Counted from the stretch's first letter, positions 1-6,481 are shown. The stretch: 6,490 nt of DNA from Opitutia bacterium UBA977 (GCA_002292345.1 DBBT01000044.1:1-6490), one strand, 5' to 3'. Notes: a model not told the origin generated them from the sequence alone. Program-made: numbers and translations.

Positions 1-91
1 GCCGAAAGTGGGTGGAGGGTAGGGAGTCTCGCCTTCCGGAAGTTAAGCAACTTACTCCTAGTCAAATAAAAGGTGTTTCATAGCACTGAGG
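1..91. other. Intergenic stretch downstream of the LysR gene
   Basis: No gene is visible here. The stretch lies 3' of the leftward regulator gene. It holds a G-rich tract at 10-24, a 10-bp palindrome CTTCCGGAAG at 33-42, and a small inverted repeat with arms AAGTT (40-44) and AACTT (49-53). The small stem is AT-rich and has no adjacent T run in the direction of the regulator gene, so I do not call it a terminator. Confidence 0.4.
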
Positions 92-1009
92 CTAGGTCCA
101 ACCCTGCTTGCTGAATTCAGTGACCAGATGGTCGACAAAGAGCCGGGTTTTTGCAGACAGATTACGCCGACTGAGATAAACGGCGTAGATACCGAAATCG
201 AGATCGGAGACTGTCGTTTCATAATCGGACAAGACACGCTCCAGACTACCGGCTTTCAGATGATCCTTCACGGACCAGGCTGGTAGCATCGCGACGCCAA
301 GGCCAGACAACGTCGCGACGCGCAAGGCTTCACCATTATTGGTCTGAAAGTTACCCGCGACTTGGATATTAATTGATTGTCCCGTGTCTATGCGGAACTG
401 CCATAGGGCGGCAGCGGTACCGAACTCGAAACGGTAGGTCAGACAGTTGTGATCCATGAGGGCTTCCGGTGTCGCCGGCTTGCCATGCTCTGCCCAGTAT
501 TCGGGGCTGGCGCAGATAACTCGCGGACTGGATGCGAGACGCCTGCCTATGAGTGTCGAATCCGAAAGATTTCCTGTCCGAATCGCGAGATCGATACCGT
601 GTTCAGTCAGGTCGAGGTCGTTGTCGGTCAGCCACAGATCGATTTTGAGATCCGGGTAAAGGGCTAGGAATGTTGGAATCAGCGGAGCCACGTGTTGTGT
701 ACCTAGGGATATGCGCGATTGAATACGGAGAGTCCCGCGGGGCTTTACTGCCATTTGACTGACAGCATCACGCAGCTCGTCGATGTCCTGGAGCAGGCGT
801 TCGGCATGTTCCAGGTAGACCTGCCCGGCTTCGGTGAGAGAGAGCCTTCGGCTGGTCCGGTTCAATAGTCGTACGCCGAGATCGTCTTCCAATGCAGTGA
901 TCTGACGCGACACACTCGCAGGAGAGAGGCCAGACTGGCGACCAGCACCTGATAAGCTACCTGTCTGTACAACGGTCAGAAAGAGCCGCATCGCCTTAAC
1001 ATTGTCCAT
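92..1009 (-). CDS. LysR-family transcriptional regulator
   Basis: This 305-residue protein has the usual length and architecture of LysR-type regulators. Residues 1-60 form the winged helix-turn-helix, with the typical run from SGAGRQSGLSPASVSRQ through LEDDLGVRLLNRTSRR to LSLTEAG at about 57-62. A linker helix follows (about 63-88), and the effector-binding domain starts near PRGTLRI (90-96). Later family hallmarks are GIDLAIRTG (138-146), the GEALRVATLSGLGVAMLPAW segment (226-245) and a C-terminal YLSRRNLSAKTRLFVDHL-like segment (278-295). The ATG at 1009 is supported by AGGGA at 1015-1019, five bases upstream. It is divergent from the catabolic genes, the classic arrangement for a LysR regulator controlling a neighbouring operon and itself, with an operon substrate or intermediate as coinducer. 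The regulatory target and ligand are inferred from position only. The overall pattern resembles the large DmlR/AaeR-like group, but I would not assign a named gene. Confidence 0.96.
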   Translation of the reverse strand: MDNVKAMRLFLTVVQTGSLSGAGRQSGLSPASVSRQITALEDDLGVRLLNRTSRRLSLTEAGQVYLEHAERLLQDIDELRDAVSQMAVKPRGTLRIQSRISLGTQHVAPLIPTFLALYPDLKIDLWLTDNDLDLTEHGIDLAIRTGNLSDSTLIGRRLASSPRVICASPEYWAEHGKPATPEALMDHNCLTYRFEFGTAAALWQFRIDTGQSINIQVAGNFQTNNGEALRVATLSGLGVAMLPAWSVKDHLKAGSLERVLSDYETTVSDLDFGIYAVYLSRRNLSAKTRLFVDHLVTEFSKQGWT

Positions 1010-1077
1010 TATCTTCCCTGCCTCGTTTTTCCAAACCTATCTTTTCAAATTTCGTAAAGGTGGTGCCCGATTTTTAA

Positions 1078-1106
1078 GTATTATCACTACCAAAGGAACG
1101 TAATAC
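1078..1106. promoter_or_regulatory. Inverted repeat GTATTA-N17-TAATAC, candidate operator
   Basis: Perfect 6-bp arms (1078-1083 and 1101-1106) are separated by 17 bp, in the middle of the divergent intergenic region. The spacing is wider than the classic LysR T-N11-A box, so this may be a pair of half-sites or chance in an AT-rich stretch. The left arm overlaps the possible -10 hexamer TATTAT. Confidence 0.3.
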
Positions 1107-1137
1107 CATCCTGTCGAAGTCTGGCCACGTTGTTTAT

Positions 1138-1149
1138 GCAGGCTCCTGC
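1138..1149. promoter_or_regulatory. Short GC-rich dyad GCAGG-CT-CCTGC upstream of the operon
   Basis: Perfect 5-bp arms around a 2-bp centre end 20 bases before the first operon ATG and just upstream of its Shine-Dalgarno sequence. It could be an operator half-site. The 2-base centre is too tight for an RNA hairpin loop unless the stem opens partly. Function is unknown. Confidence 0.22.
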
Positions 1150-1169
1150 GAAAGAGAGAAGGAAAAAAG

Positions 1170-2357
1170 ATGTCAGAAACGACAGAGTTTCGGGATGAAA
1201 CCCGTGCCTGGCTACAGGAAAACTGTCCTCCGGGTGCCCGCGGTCCCGGCGTCATTCCCTGGGGTAGCCGCAAGGTTGAGCTGCCTGCCGACAGTCGCAT
1301 CTGGTTGGAAAATATGGCGGTTAAAGGATGGACTGTCCCCACCTGGCCTAAGGCATATGGCGGTGCCGAGCTCGATTCAGCCCAATATTTGATCCTCCTC
1401 GAAGAACTTCAGCGCATCAACGCTCGCTCGCCTTTGGTTGGCCGGGGTGTCAACTATATTGGTCCGACAATCCTGGAATTTGGCACGGATGAGCAGAAAG
1501 CACGATGGTTGCCTGGCATGGCCCGGGGCGACGGTGGGTGGTGCATGGGTTACTCCGAACCGGGTTCCGGTTCTGACCTCGCCAGTCTCAGTACAAAAGC
1601 CGAGCGCGAAGGCGACCATTACATTATCAACGGTCGCAAGATCTGGACATCCGAAGCCACTCATGGTGATTACATCTTTGCACTGGTGCGAACGGACAAC
1701 ACGGCCCCAAGACATAACGGCATTAGTCTCATCCTCATCGACATGGATCAGCCCGGCGTGCAGGTGCGACCTATTCGATTGATCAGCGGCAACAGTCCAT
1801 TTTGCGAAACGCTCTTCGAAGATGCGAGAGCAAGTGTCTTGGATGTTATCGGTCCGGTTAATCAAGGATGGACTGTTGGCAAGCGACTCTTGCAGTACGA
1901 ACGCTCCACCCACGCGGGCATAAACATCTCGGGCGCGCAGGGCCGAGTAGCCGAGACTCCGTTACCTGAGATATTTCGTGACCTGCTACCCACCGACGAT
2001 ACGACAGGTCGAATTCTGGACGACGCCAAGCGTTCGGCGCTGCTGAAATGGCAGATGCGACAGCGGACCTTTGAGTTGACCCAGCGGCGAGCGATTGAGG
2101 AAGCTCAAGCGCGTGCACCGGGTTTTACATCGTCAGTTGTCAAGTTGATCGGGACCCTGTCAAAGCAAGAGCGTGATGAATTACATCTCTCAGCTTTGGG
2201 TTCCAACGGCCTTGGATGGGAAGGCGATGAGTTTCCGAAAGAAGCGCTCAAGCACACTCGCACCTGGCTTCAACAGAAGTCTTTAACAATTGCCGGTGGT
2301 ACTGCTGAGATTCAGCTCAATATTATCGCGAAGCGTGTTCTCGGTTTGCCCGATTAG
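1170..2357 (+). CDS. Acyl-CoA dehydrogenase family protein
   Basis: This 395-residue protein has the standard length of the FAD-dependent acyl-CoA dehydrogenases, which introduce an alpha,beta double bond into acyl-CoA thioesters and pass electrons to electron-transfer flavoprotein. The N-terminal helical domain (about 1-120) includes TVPTWPKAYGG (55-65). The beta domain has the family signature GYSEPGSGSDLASL at 127-140, then INGRKIWTSEA (153-163), with IWT typical of flavin contact. The C-terminal helical domain ends in AGGTAEIQLNIIAKRVLGLP (375-394). In medium-chain enzymes the catalytic glutamate sits in a YEGT motif there; this protein has AGGT, with Gly376. A glutamate is present at YERST (Glu244), close to where isovaleryl-CoA dehydrogenase keeps its base, so activity is plausible. 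Relatives of this type are common in steroid, terpenoid and branched-acid catabolism. The start has a good Shine-Dalgarno sequence (1157-1163). It is the first gene of the operon, 44 bp before the monooxygenase gene. The substrate is unknown. Confidence 0.94.
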   Translation: MSETTEFRDETRAWLQENCPPGARGPGVIPWGSRKVELPADSRIWLENMAVKGWTVPTWPKAYGGAELDSAQYLILLEELQRINARSPLVGRGVNYIGPTILEFGTDEQKARWLPGMARGDGGWCMGYSEPGSGSDLASLSTKAEREGDHYIINGRKIWTSEATHGDYIFALVRTDNTAPRHNGISLILIDMDQPGVQVRPIRLISGNSPFCETLFEDARASVLDVIGPVNQGWTVGKRLLQYERSTHAGINISGAQGRVAETPLPEIFRDLLPTDDTTGRILDDAKRSALLKWQMRQRTFELTQRRAIEEAQARAPGFTSSVVKLIGTLSKQERDELHLSALGSNGLGWEGDEFPKEALKHTRTWLQQKSLTIAGGTAEIQLNIIAKRVLGLPD

Positions 2358-2401
2358 CGCAACCGCAATTAAACCTTAGACCAACATAGCGAACCGCGCA
2401 C

Positions 2402-4048
2402 ATGACTGAACAGAAGATTGCGTCAATCAATGTAAACAATGACGAGCACCTCGATTACCAAGTGGTCATCATCGGAGCAGGTTTGTCCGGGATGTACCAG
2501 ATCAAGCGCCTGGCAGATCTCGGTGTTCGTGCGACGGTGCTGGACACTAACGCCGATCTTGGTGGCACCTGGTACAACAATCGATATCCGGGTGCACGAT
2601 TTGATTCAGAGAGCTACACCTACGGTTACTCGTTTTCCAGGGAAGTGCTGGACGAGTGGCATTGGGCCGAGAAGTTTTCGCCGCAGGCACATACGCTGTC
2701 CTATCTGAATTTCGTAGCAGACAAATTTGATTTGCGTCAACACATGCAGTTTGGCTGCAGGGTAGATGCGATGGTGTTTGATGAGGATGCAGACCACTGG
2801 GCGATTCGACTAGAAGACGGGCGTGAGATAACGACCCGTTTCGTCATCACTGCGATGGGAACGCTGTCGACCCCATCACTACCGAAGTTTGAGGGCATGG
2901 CAAGTTTCAAGGGTGCATCTTTTCATGCTGCAAACTGGCCTCATGAGCCTCCTGACCTGACAGGCAAACGTGTCGCCGTTATCGGTGCCGGTGCGACGGC
3001 GATTCAAATCATTCCAGAAGTGGCGAAAGTCGTGGACCAACTGACCGTTTTCCAGCGCCGCCCAAACTGGGCAGCGCCTTTGAACAACGAGCCCATCTCC
3101 GAATCTGAGATGGCAGCGATACGTGAACGCTACGATGAGATTTTTGCCACTTGCGCGCGCAGTCCGGGCGGGTTTGAACATGAATTCGACAGCCGTAGCT
3201 TTTACGACGTGAGTCCAGAGCAGCGGCGCGAGCTGTGGGACAGACTCTATGACGAGCCGGGCTTCGGTATCTGGCTTGAAAATTTCCCGGAGATATTCAC
3301 CGACGAAAAAGCTAATGCGGAGATATCCGACTACATCGCCGACCGTATTCGTCGGCGTGTGAATGACCCTGAGCTTGCAGAGCGGCTGATTCCAAAGGAT
3401 CACGGTTTTGGTGTGCAGCGATTACCTCTTGAGACTGGTTATTTCGAGACCTACAACCGCTCCAACGTCGAGCTTGTGAATGCCACTGAGACGCCAATTG
3501 CTCGTATCACGCCTACGGGGCTCCAAACCAGCGATAGATCGTTTGAGTTTGATGTCATGGTTTACGCCACCGGATTCGATTCGTTCACAGGGGCTTTCGA
3601 TCAGATCAATATTCAGGGAGTGGGTGGCGAGCGGCTGCGCGAAAAGTGGGCGGACGGACCTATCACTTATCTTGGTGTAATGATCGGCGGCTTCCCAAAC
3701 TTGCTGATGGTTATGGGGCCGCAAACCGCAGCAGCGAACTTCCCGCGCAGCGCAGAGCAGAGCGTCGATTGGGTCACGCCTTTCCTTGAGTACATGTGGA
3801 CACACGGCTACCAACGGTTCGATGTCGAGGAGGCAGCTGAGGCAGCGTGGTTCGAGCACGTTAAACAAATGTACGAAGGCGCGTTATTACGCAAAGCCAA
3901 GAGTTTTTTCACCGGGTACAACTCGAACATCGAGGGCCACGAATACGGCAAGATACGTTACAACATCTATAACGGCGGTGTTCCGAGATATGCCATGATG
4001 TTGAGTGAAGTCGCGGACAACAACTACGAAGGCATTCAGTTCCGTTAA
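2402..4048 (+). CDS. Type I Baeyer-Villiger monooxygenase (FAD/NADPH-dependent)
   Basis: This 548-residue flavoprotein matches the length of cyclohexanone and cyclopentanone monooxygenases (about 540-550). The FAD Rossmann motif GAGLSG is at 25-30, followed by the GGTWYNNRYPGARFD segment (54-68). The Baeyer-Villiger fingerprint FxGxxxHxxxWP is intact as FKGASFHAANWP (169-180). It lies just before the second, NADPH-binding Rossmann motif GAGATA (195-200). ATGFD (389-393) is the conserved C-terminal flavin motif. Arg340, in GFGVQRLPLETGYFETYNR, aligns by eye with the catalytic arginine of the family (Arg337 in phenylacetone monooxygenase), and Asp68 with its partner aspartate. Such enzymes convert ketones to esters or lactones with O2 and NADPH in the cytoplasm. 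The intact fingerprint separates it from flavin N-hydroxylases and FMO enzymes. The ATG at 2402 lacks a clear Shine-Dalgarno sequence, but the N-terminal length before the first Rossmann fold fits the family. Substrate is not deducible; the downstream hydrolase suggests a cyclic ketone. Confidence 0.95.
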   Translation: MTEQKIASINVNNDEHLDYQVVIIGAGLSGMYQIKRLADLGVRATVLDTNADLGGTWYNNRYPGARFDSESYTYGYSFSREVLDEWHWAEKFSPQAHTLSYLNFVADKFDLRQHMQFGCRVDAMVFDEDADHWAIRLEDGREITTRFVITAMGTLSTPSLPKFEGMASFKGASFHAANWPHEPPDLTGKRVAVIGAGATAIQIIPEVAKVVDQLTVFQRRPNWAAPLNNEPISESEMAAIRERYDEIFATCARSPGGFEHEFDSRSFYDVSPEQRRELWDRLYDEPGFGIWLENFPEIFTDEKANAEISDYIADRIRRRVNDPELAERLIPKDHGFGVQRLPLETGYFETYNRSNVELVNATETPIARITPTGLQTSDRSFEFDVMVYATGFDSFTGAFDQINIQGVGGERLREKWADGPITYLGVMIGGFPNLLMVMGPQTAAANFPRSAEQSVDWVTPFLEYMWTHGYQRFDVEEAAEAAWFEHVKQMYEGALLRKAKSFFTGYNSNIEGHEYGKIRYNIYNGGVPRYAMMLSEVADNNYEGIQFR

Positions 4049-4077
4049 ATTAAACCACCATGATCGGGCAAAGTGAG

Positions 4078-4836
4078 ATGAGTTTGGAAAATAAAATAAT
4101 ATTGGTTACCGGCGGAGCGAGCGGTATTGGACGCGCAACCGTCAATCGACTGGCGCTGGATGGTGCGCATGTAATCGTGGCAGACACACAGGCTGAGCTA
4201 GCGGCTGAGGTTGTTACTGAGGCAAAGAGTGCAGGCGGTAGCGCGGAATTATTGGAATTTGATGTTGCAGAACCAGGCGCTGCGGCGAATGCCGTTAAAA
4301 CAATAGTCACCACACATGGTCGGCTCGATGGCGCTTTCAACAATGCCGGAATTACAGGGCCGACCGTCAAGTTGCTCGACATTGATCCCATGGAATGGGC
4401 CCGCGTGCTGGCGGTCAATCTCACTGGTGTATTTAGTTGCGTGCAAGCTGAAATCGCTCAGATGATTCAGCAGGAATCCGGTGGCAGTATCGTCAATACC
4501 GCATCTATCTGCGGCTTGGTAGCGCTACCTCATGCAACCGCCTATAACTCAGCAAAACATGGCGTTGTGGGGCTGACGAAATCAGCCGCGCTTGAGTACG
4601 GGCCAAAGAACATCCGGGTTAATGCAGTCTGCCCGGGATTCATCGATACGCCAATGCTCGCTAAGGGCGCAGGTGCGAGTGAAACGGTGCTAAATGGTGT
4701 GATCAATTCGCTACCTATGCGCCGGATTGCCAGTCCGGAGGAGGTCGCGGAAGCGGTCGCCTGGTTGTTGTCACCGCAGTCGAGTTACCTCACAGGCGTT
4801 GCGATGCCGGTTGATGGCGGTTGGACTGTCCAGTAA
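4078..4836 (+). CDS. Classical short-chain dehydrogenase/reductase (SDR)
   Basis: Counted from the ATG at 4078, this is a 252-residue SDR of the classical type. It shows the cofactor motif TGGASGIG (11-18), an aspartate at the end of the second strand (VIVADT, Asp36) that favours NAD(H) over NADP(H), and NNAG (88-91). The catalytic tetrad is Asn114, Ser143 (in NTAS), Tyr156 and Lys160 (YNSAK), followed by the PG motif (186-187). The C-terminal GxxxPVDGGWT segment is also typical. It should oxidise a secondary alcohol or reduce a ketone; in this operon it could supply the ketone for the monooxygenase or oxidise the hydroxy acid after ring opening. An in-frame ATG at 4060 would add six residues (MIGQSE). 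Neither start has a good Shine-Dalgarno sequence. I prefer 4078 because SDRs usually begin about six residues before the KxxLVTGG strand. The gap to the monooxygenase stop is 29 bp (11 bp for the 4060 start), so translational coupling is possible. Confidence 0.93.
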   Translation: MSLENKIILVTGGASGIGRATVNRLALDGAHVIVADTQAELAAEVVTEAKSAGGSAELLEFDVAEPGAAANAVKTIVTTHGRLDGAFNNAGITGPTVKLLDIDPMEWARVLAVNLTGVFSCVQAEIAQMIQQESGGSIVNTASICGLVALPHATAYNSAKHGVVGLTKSAALEYGPKNIRVNAVCPGFIDTPMLAKGAGASETVLNGVINSLPMRRIASPEEVAEAVAWLLSPQSSYLTGVAMPVDGGWTVQ

Positions 4837-4865
4837 ACACAAGCAGATAAGTGCGGGAGTAATTT

Positions 4866-5891
4866 ATGGCTGCGAATACGGGTCAGTCGGCGCCGGATGA
4901 TCACTGGCTAGGGCTGTTGCAAGAAGACATCCTTGAACCGGATCTACCCATCATCGATCCGCATCACCACTTATGGCTACGCAACGGATATACCTACCTG
5001 ATGCCGGAGCTCGCTGCTGATCTTGCCAGTGGACACAACATCGTGGCCACTGTCTTTGCAGAGTGCCATTCGATGTACCGTAGGGATGGCGTCAAAGCAC
5101 TTCGCTCCTTGGGAGAAACTGAATTTGTTCGAGGCCAGGCGGCGATGAGCGCCAGTGGCGCGTTTGGTTCCACTCGTGCGTGCGAGGTCATGTTCGGTAA
5201 TGTTGATCTCACGCTGGGCGGCGCTGTTGAGCCGCTACTTGAGCAACATCTTGAGGCCTCCGGCGGTCGCTTTCGTGGAGTCAGACTTTCCAGTGGTTGG
5301 CATCTGGATGACAAGGTAGGAAATGTCGCCGCACAGGCTCATTTGCTGATAGATCCTCGGGTTAAGGATGCTATTGCTGTTCTTAGCCGTCTGGGAATGT
5401 CGCTGGATTGCTGGCTTTATCACCCGCAACTCAGTGAAGTTGCGCAGATTGCAGATGCTTACCCGGATCTGATGATCATTCTCAATCATGTCGGCACTCC
5501 GATTCTGGGTGGCCCATATCGAGGTAAAGCGGACGAGGTTTTCAAGGAATGGAAGGCGTCTATTGGCGATGTCAGCAAGCGTGACAACGTTTTTATAAAA
5601 CTCGGCGCATTGCCGATTCGCATGCCGGGCTATGTCGGGGACCGTAGTCTGCCACCGGGTTCAGAGGAGGTGGCTACGGCCTGGCGCCCATGGTTGGAAA
5701 CCTGTATCGAGGCCTTTGGTCCTGCCCGATCCATGTATGAGTCAAATTTTCCGGTGCAAAAGCGGTGGTGTAGTTATCAAGTGTGCTGGAACGCATTCAA
5801 GCGGATCTCAGCCGGCGCATCTGCGACTGAAAAGACTGACTTGTTTGCTGGTGCGGCAGCGAGGGCCTATCGCATCGAGAACGTCCTATAG
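4866..5891 (+). CDS. Amidohydrolase-superfamily TIM-barrel hydrolase (Amidohydro_2/COG3618 type), possible lactonase
   Basis: This 341-residue protein has the layout of the amidohydrolase-2 family, whose characterised members include 2-pyrone-4,6-dicarboxylate lactonase and other sugar and muconolactone-type lactonases. The first strand carries IIDPHHHLW (29-37) with the metal- or substrate-binding HxH (His33/His35). Later barrel strands show AECH (65-68), FRGVRLSS (136-143), LYHPQL (184-189) and ILNHVG (205-210, His208). The final strand reads MYESNFPV (290-297). Asn294 stands where many family members have the aspartate that acts as base or metal ligand; SNFP variants are, to my knowledge, also seen in this subfamily. 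The start has a good Shine-Dalgarno GGGAG at 4855-4859, six bases before ATG, and lies 29 bp after the SDR stop. As the last operon gene beside a Baeyer-Villiger enzyme, it is a natural candidate for hydrolysing the lactone product, but this is inference; decarboxylase or other hydrolase activity is possible in the superfamily. Confidence 0.9.
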   Translation: MAANTGQSAPDDHWLGLLQEDILEPDLPIIDPHHHLWLRNGYTYLMPELAADLASGHNIVATVFAECHSMYRRDGVKALRSLGETEFVRGQAAMSASGAFGSTRACEVMFGNVDLTLGGAVEPLLEQHLEASGGRFRGVRLSSGWHLDDKVGNVAAQAHLLIDPRVKDAIAVLSRLGMSLDCWLYHPQLSEVAQIADAYPDLMIILNHVGTPILGGPYRGKADEVFKEWKASIGDVSKRDNVFIKLGALPIRMPGYVGDRSLPPGSEEVATAWRPWLETCIEAFGPARSMYESNFPVQKRWCSYQVCWNAFKRISAGASATEKTDLFAGAAARAYRIENVL

Positions 5892-6071
5892 GTAACTAGC
5901 TCTTGGCTAATGAACGCTACCTAGTCTAGGCACACTGACTCTGCATCCCGGTACAAGTAACCTTATCGCTCCAAGAATCGGGAGACGCGTTTGGCAATTG
6001 TGTGGTTAGGAATGTTCTTAATTGTTCGAAGCGGGTCATTCGGCAACCGTGAGTAATTTCACCATAAGAGT

Positions 6072-6089
6072 ATGCCATCGGTGTGGCAT
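6072..6089. repeat. Small hairpin ATGCCA-N6-TGGCAT
   Basis: Six-base perfect arms (6072-6077, 6084-6089) enclose a six-base loop, about 180 bp after the operon stop. No T run follows on either strand, so it is not a standard intrinsic terminator. It may be a weak transcript-end structure or chance. Confidence 0.3.
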
Positions 6090-6242
6090 CACGAAAACTA
6101 ACGGGACTGGTATCTGGAAATGAATCCCACCCGGGTTACCCGCCCACATTAGTAATACATACCAATACTAGGAGTCCCATCTGGTGAAGTGGGGGGCGGG
6201 GTGGGGTGCTACTCAGCATTTGAAGCGGACTATCTAAAAAAG

Positions 6243-6257
6243 TGCGTAAATTACGCA
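6243..6257. repeat. 15-bp palindrome TGCGTAA-A-TTACGCA
   Basis: Perfect 7-bp arms surround a single central base, directly before the first copy of the 22-bp direct repeat. Such a tight odd-length dyad suits a dimeric DNA-binding protein better than an RNA hairpin. The AGTGCG of its left edge recurs at 6295-6300 and 6307-6312. Confidence 0.45.
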
Positions 6258-6279
6258 ATTGAAAAGTAAACAACGGTAA
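6258..6279 (+). repeat. 22-bp direct repeat, copy 1
   Basis: This copy begins ATTGAAAAGT and ends ACAACGGTAA. It is identical over 22 bp to copy 2 at 6341-6362, with an 83-bp start-to-start distance. It follows the 15-bp palindrome immediately and runs into a 10-bp tandem duplication. A perfect 22-bp repeat this close together is unlikely by chance and suggests protein-binding sites or a duplication. Confidence 0.85.
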
Positions 6280-6290
6280 ACAACGGTAAA
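6266..6290 (+). repeat. Tandem 10-bp repeat GTAAACAACG (2.5 copies)
   Basis: Two perfect units of GTAAACAACG (6266-6275 and 6276-6285) are followed by a partial unit GTAAA. A single further unit lies in the second copy of the 22-bp repeat (6349-6358), so the decamer occurs three times within about 95 bp, all in the same orientation. This iteron-like arrangement resembles recombinase arm or replication-initiator sites, but none is identified. Confidence 0.8.
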
Positions 6291-6340
6291 TATGAGTGCG
6301 TTTTTTAGTGCGTCAAACCGCTGAAAAGCACTCGTAAGTC

Positions 6341-6362
6341 ATTGAAAAGTAAACAACGGTAA
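6341..6362 (+). repeat. 22-bp direct repeat, copy 2
   Basis: This is the second perfect copy of the 22-bp repeat. It ends six bases before the tRNA 3'-end-like segment at 6368. Its closeness to that segment is what makes an attachment-site reading attractive. Confidence 0.85.
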
Positions 6363-6367
6363 CTATC

Positions 6368-6381
6368 TGGCGGAGAGAGAG
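6368..6381 (-). other. tRNA-Ser-type 3'-end fragment, candidate att core
   Basis: TGGCGGAGAGAGAG reads on the minus strand as CTCTCTCTCCGCCA. This is the form of the 3' acceptor strand, discriminator G and CCA of many bacterial tRNA-Ser genes. The sequence on the tRNA-body side (6382 onward) does not continue into a T-loop (no GATTCGAAC), so no complete tRNA is present. Short tRNA 3' remnants like this are left at the far end of elements that integrate into tRNA genes through tyrosine recombinases. The match is short and recognised from memory, so it is a candidate only. Confidence 0.5.
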
Positions 6382-6481
6382 TCCGTCTAACTTAAGTCCT
6401 GTTGGGTTCTGGCAAGTCCAAATTTTCCAGTTTTAAAGCTTATATATTAGTATTTAGTTAGATTAACGTCCTCATAAGTCC
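6380..6481 (+). repeat. Four AGTCC motifs beside the att-like core, possible integrase arm sites
   Basis: AGTCC occurs at 6380-6384, 6395-6399, 6415-6419 and 6477-6481, all in the same orientation, in AT-rich DNA to the right of the tRNA-like fragment. The last three are AAGTCC. Repeated short AGTCC-type motifs next to a tRNA end are, from general familiarity, typical of tyrosine-integrase arm regions. They would place the element end on the right of 6381. The window ends before any integrase gene. Confidence 0.4.

Larger units (their letters stand above)
1010..1169. promoter_or_regulatory. Divergent promoter/operator region between the LysR gene and the catabolic operon
   Basis: This 160-bp gap separates two divergent start codons, so it must carry the start signals of the regulator and probably those of the four-gene operon. 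It is AT-rich in its left half and contains two inverted repeats, annotated separately. I could not pick a convincing -35/-10 pair. A TATTAT hexamer at 1079-1084 is a possible rightward -10 box, but no good -35 lies at the right distance. A clear Shine-Dalgarno AGAAGGA at 1157-1163 sits six bases before the ATG at 1170. That LysR binds here is inferred from gene arrangement. Confidence 0.6.

Noticed and set aside
40..53. AAGTT-AAGC-AACTT as the LysR terminator.
   Set aside because: The stem is only five AT-rich base pairs and no T run follows it in the leftward direction.
1037..1342. Minus-strand open frame of 101 codons overlapping the operon start.
   Set aside because: It overlaps the divergent promoter region and the well-supported acyl-CoA dehydrogenase gene, and its translation shows no recognisable domain or gene-like composition.
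2879..3868. Long minus-strand open frames (174 and 148 codons) opposite the monooxygenase gene.
   Set aside because: They are antisense to a gene with all family motifs, show no domain features, and are explained by codon bias of the true frame.
54..6175. A 9-bp inverted match, ACTCCTAGT at 54-62 and ACTAGGAGT at 6167-6175, flanking the whole locus like transposon ends.
   Set aside because: The match does not extend beyond 9 bp, neither copy is next to a transposase gene or target duplication, and a match of this length between the two noncoding flanks is expected fairly often by chance.
6191..6206. G-rich tract as a G-quadruplex.
   Set aside because: There are only three G runs of four or more with no fourth run of three G within normal loop distance; a two-tetrad fold is possible but weak. 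The G-rich tract at 10-24 has the same problem.
6368..6450. A complete tRNA-Ser gene on the minus strand.
   Set aside because: Only the acceptor 3' strand and CCA match. The T-loop, anticodon arm and 5' acceptor strand are absent in the following sequence.
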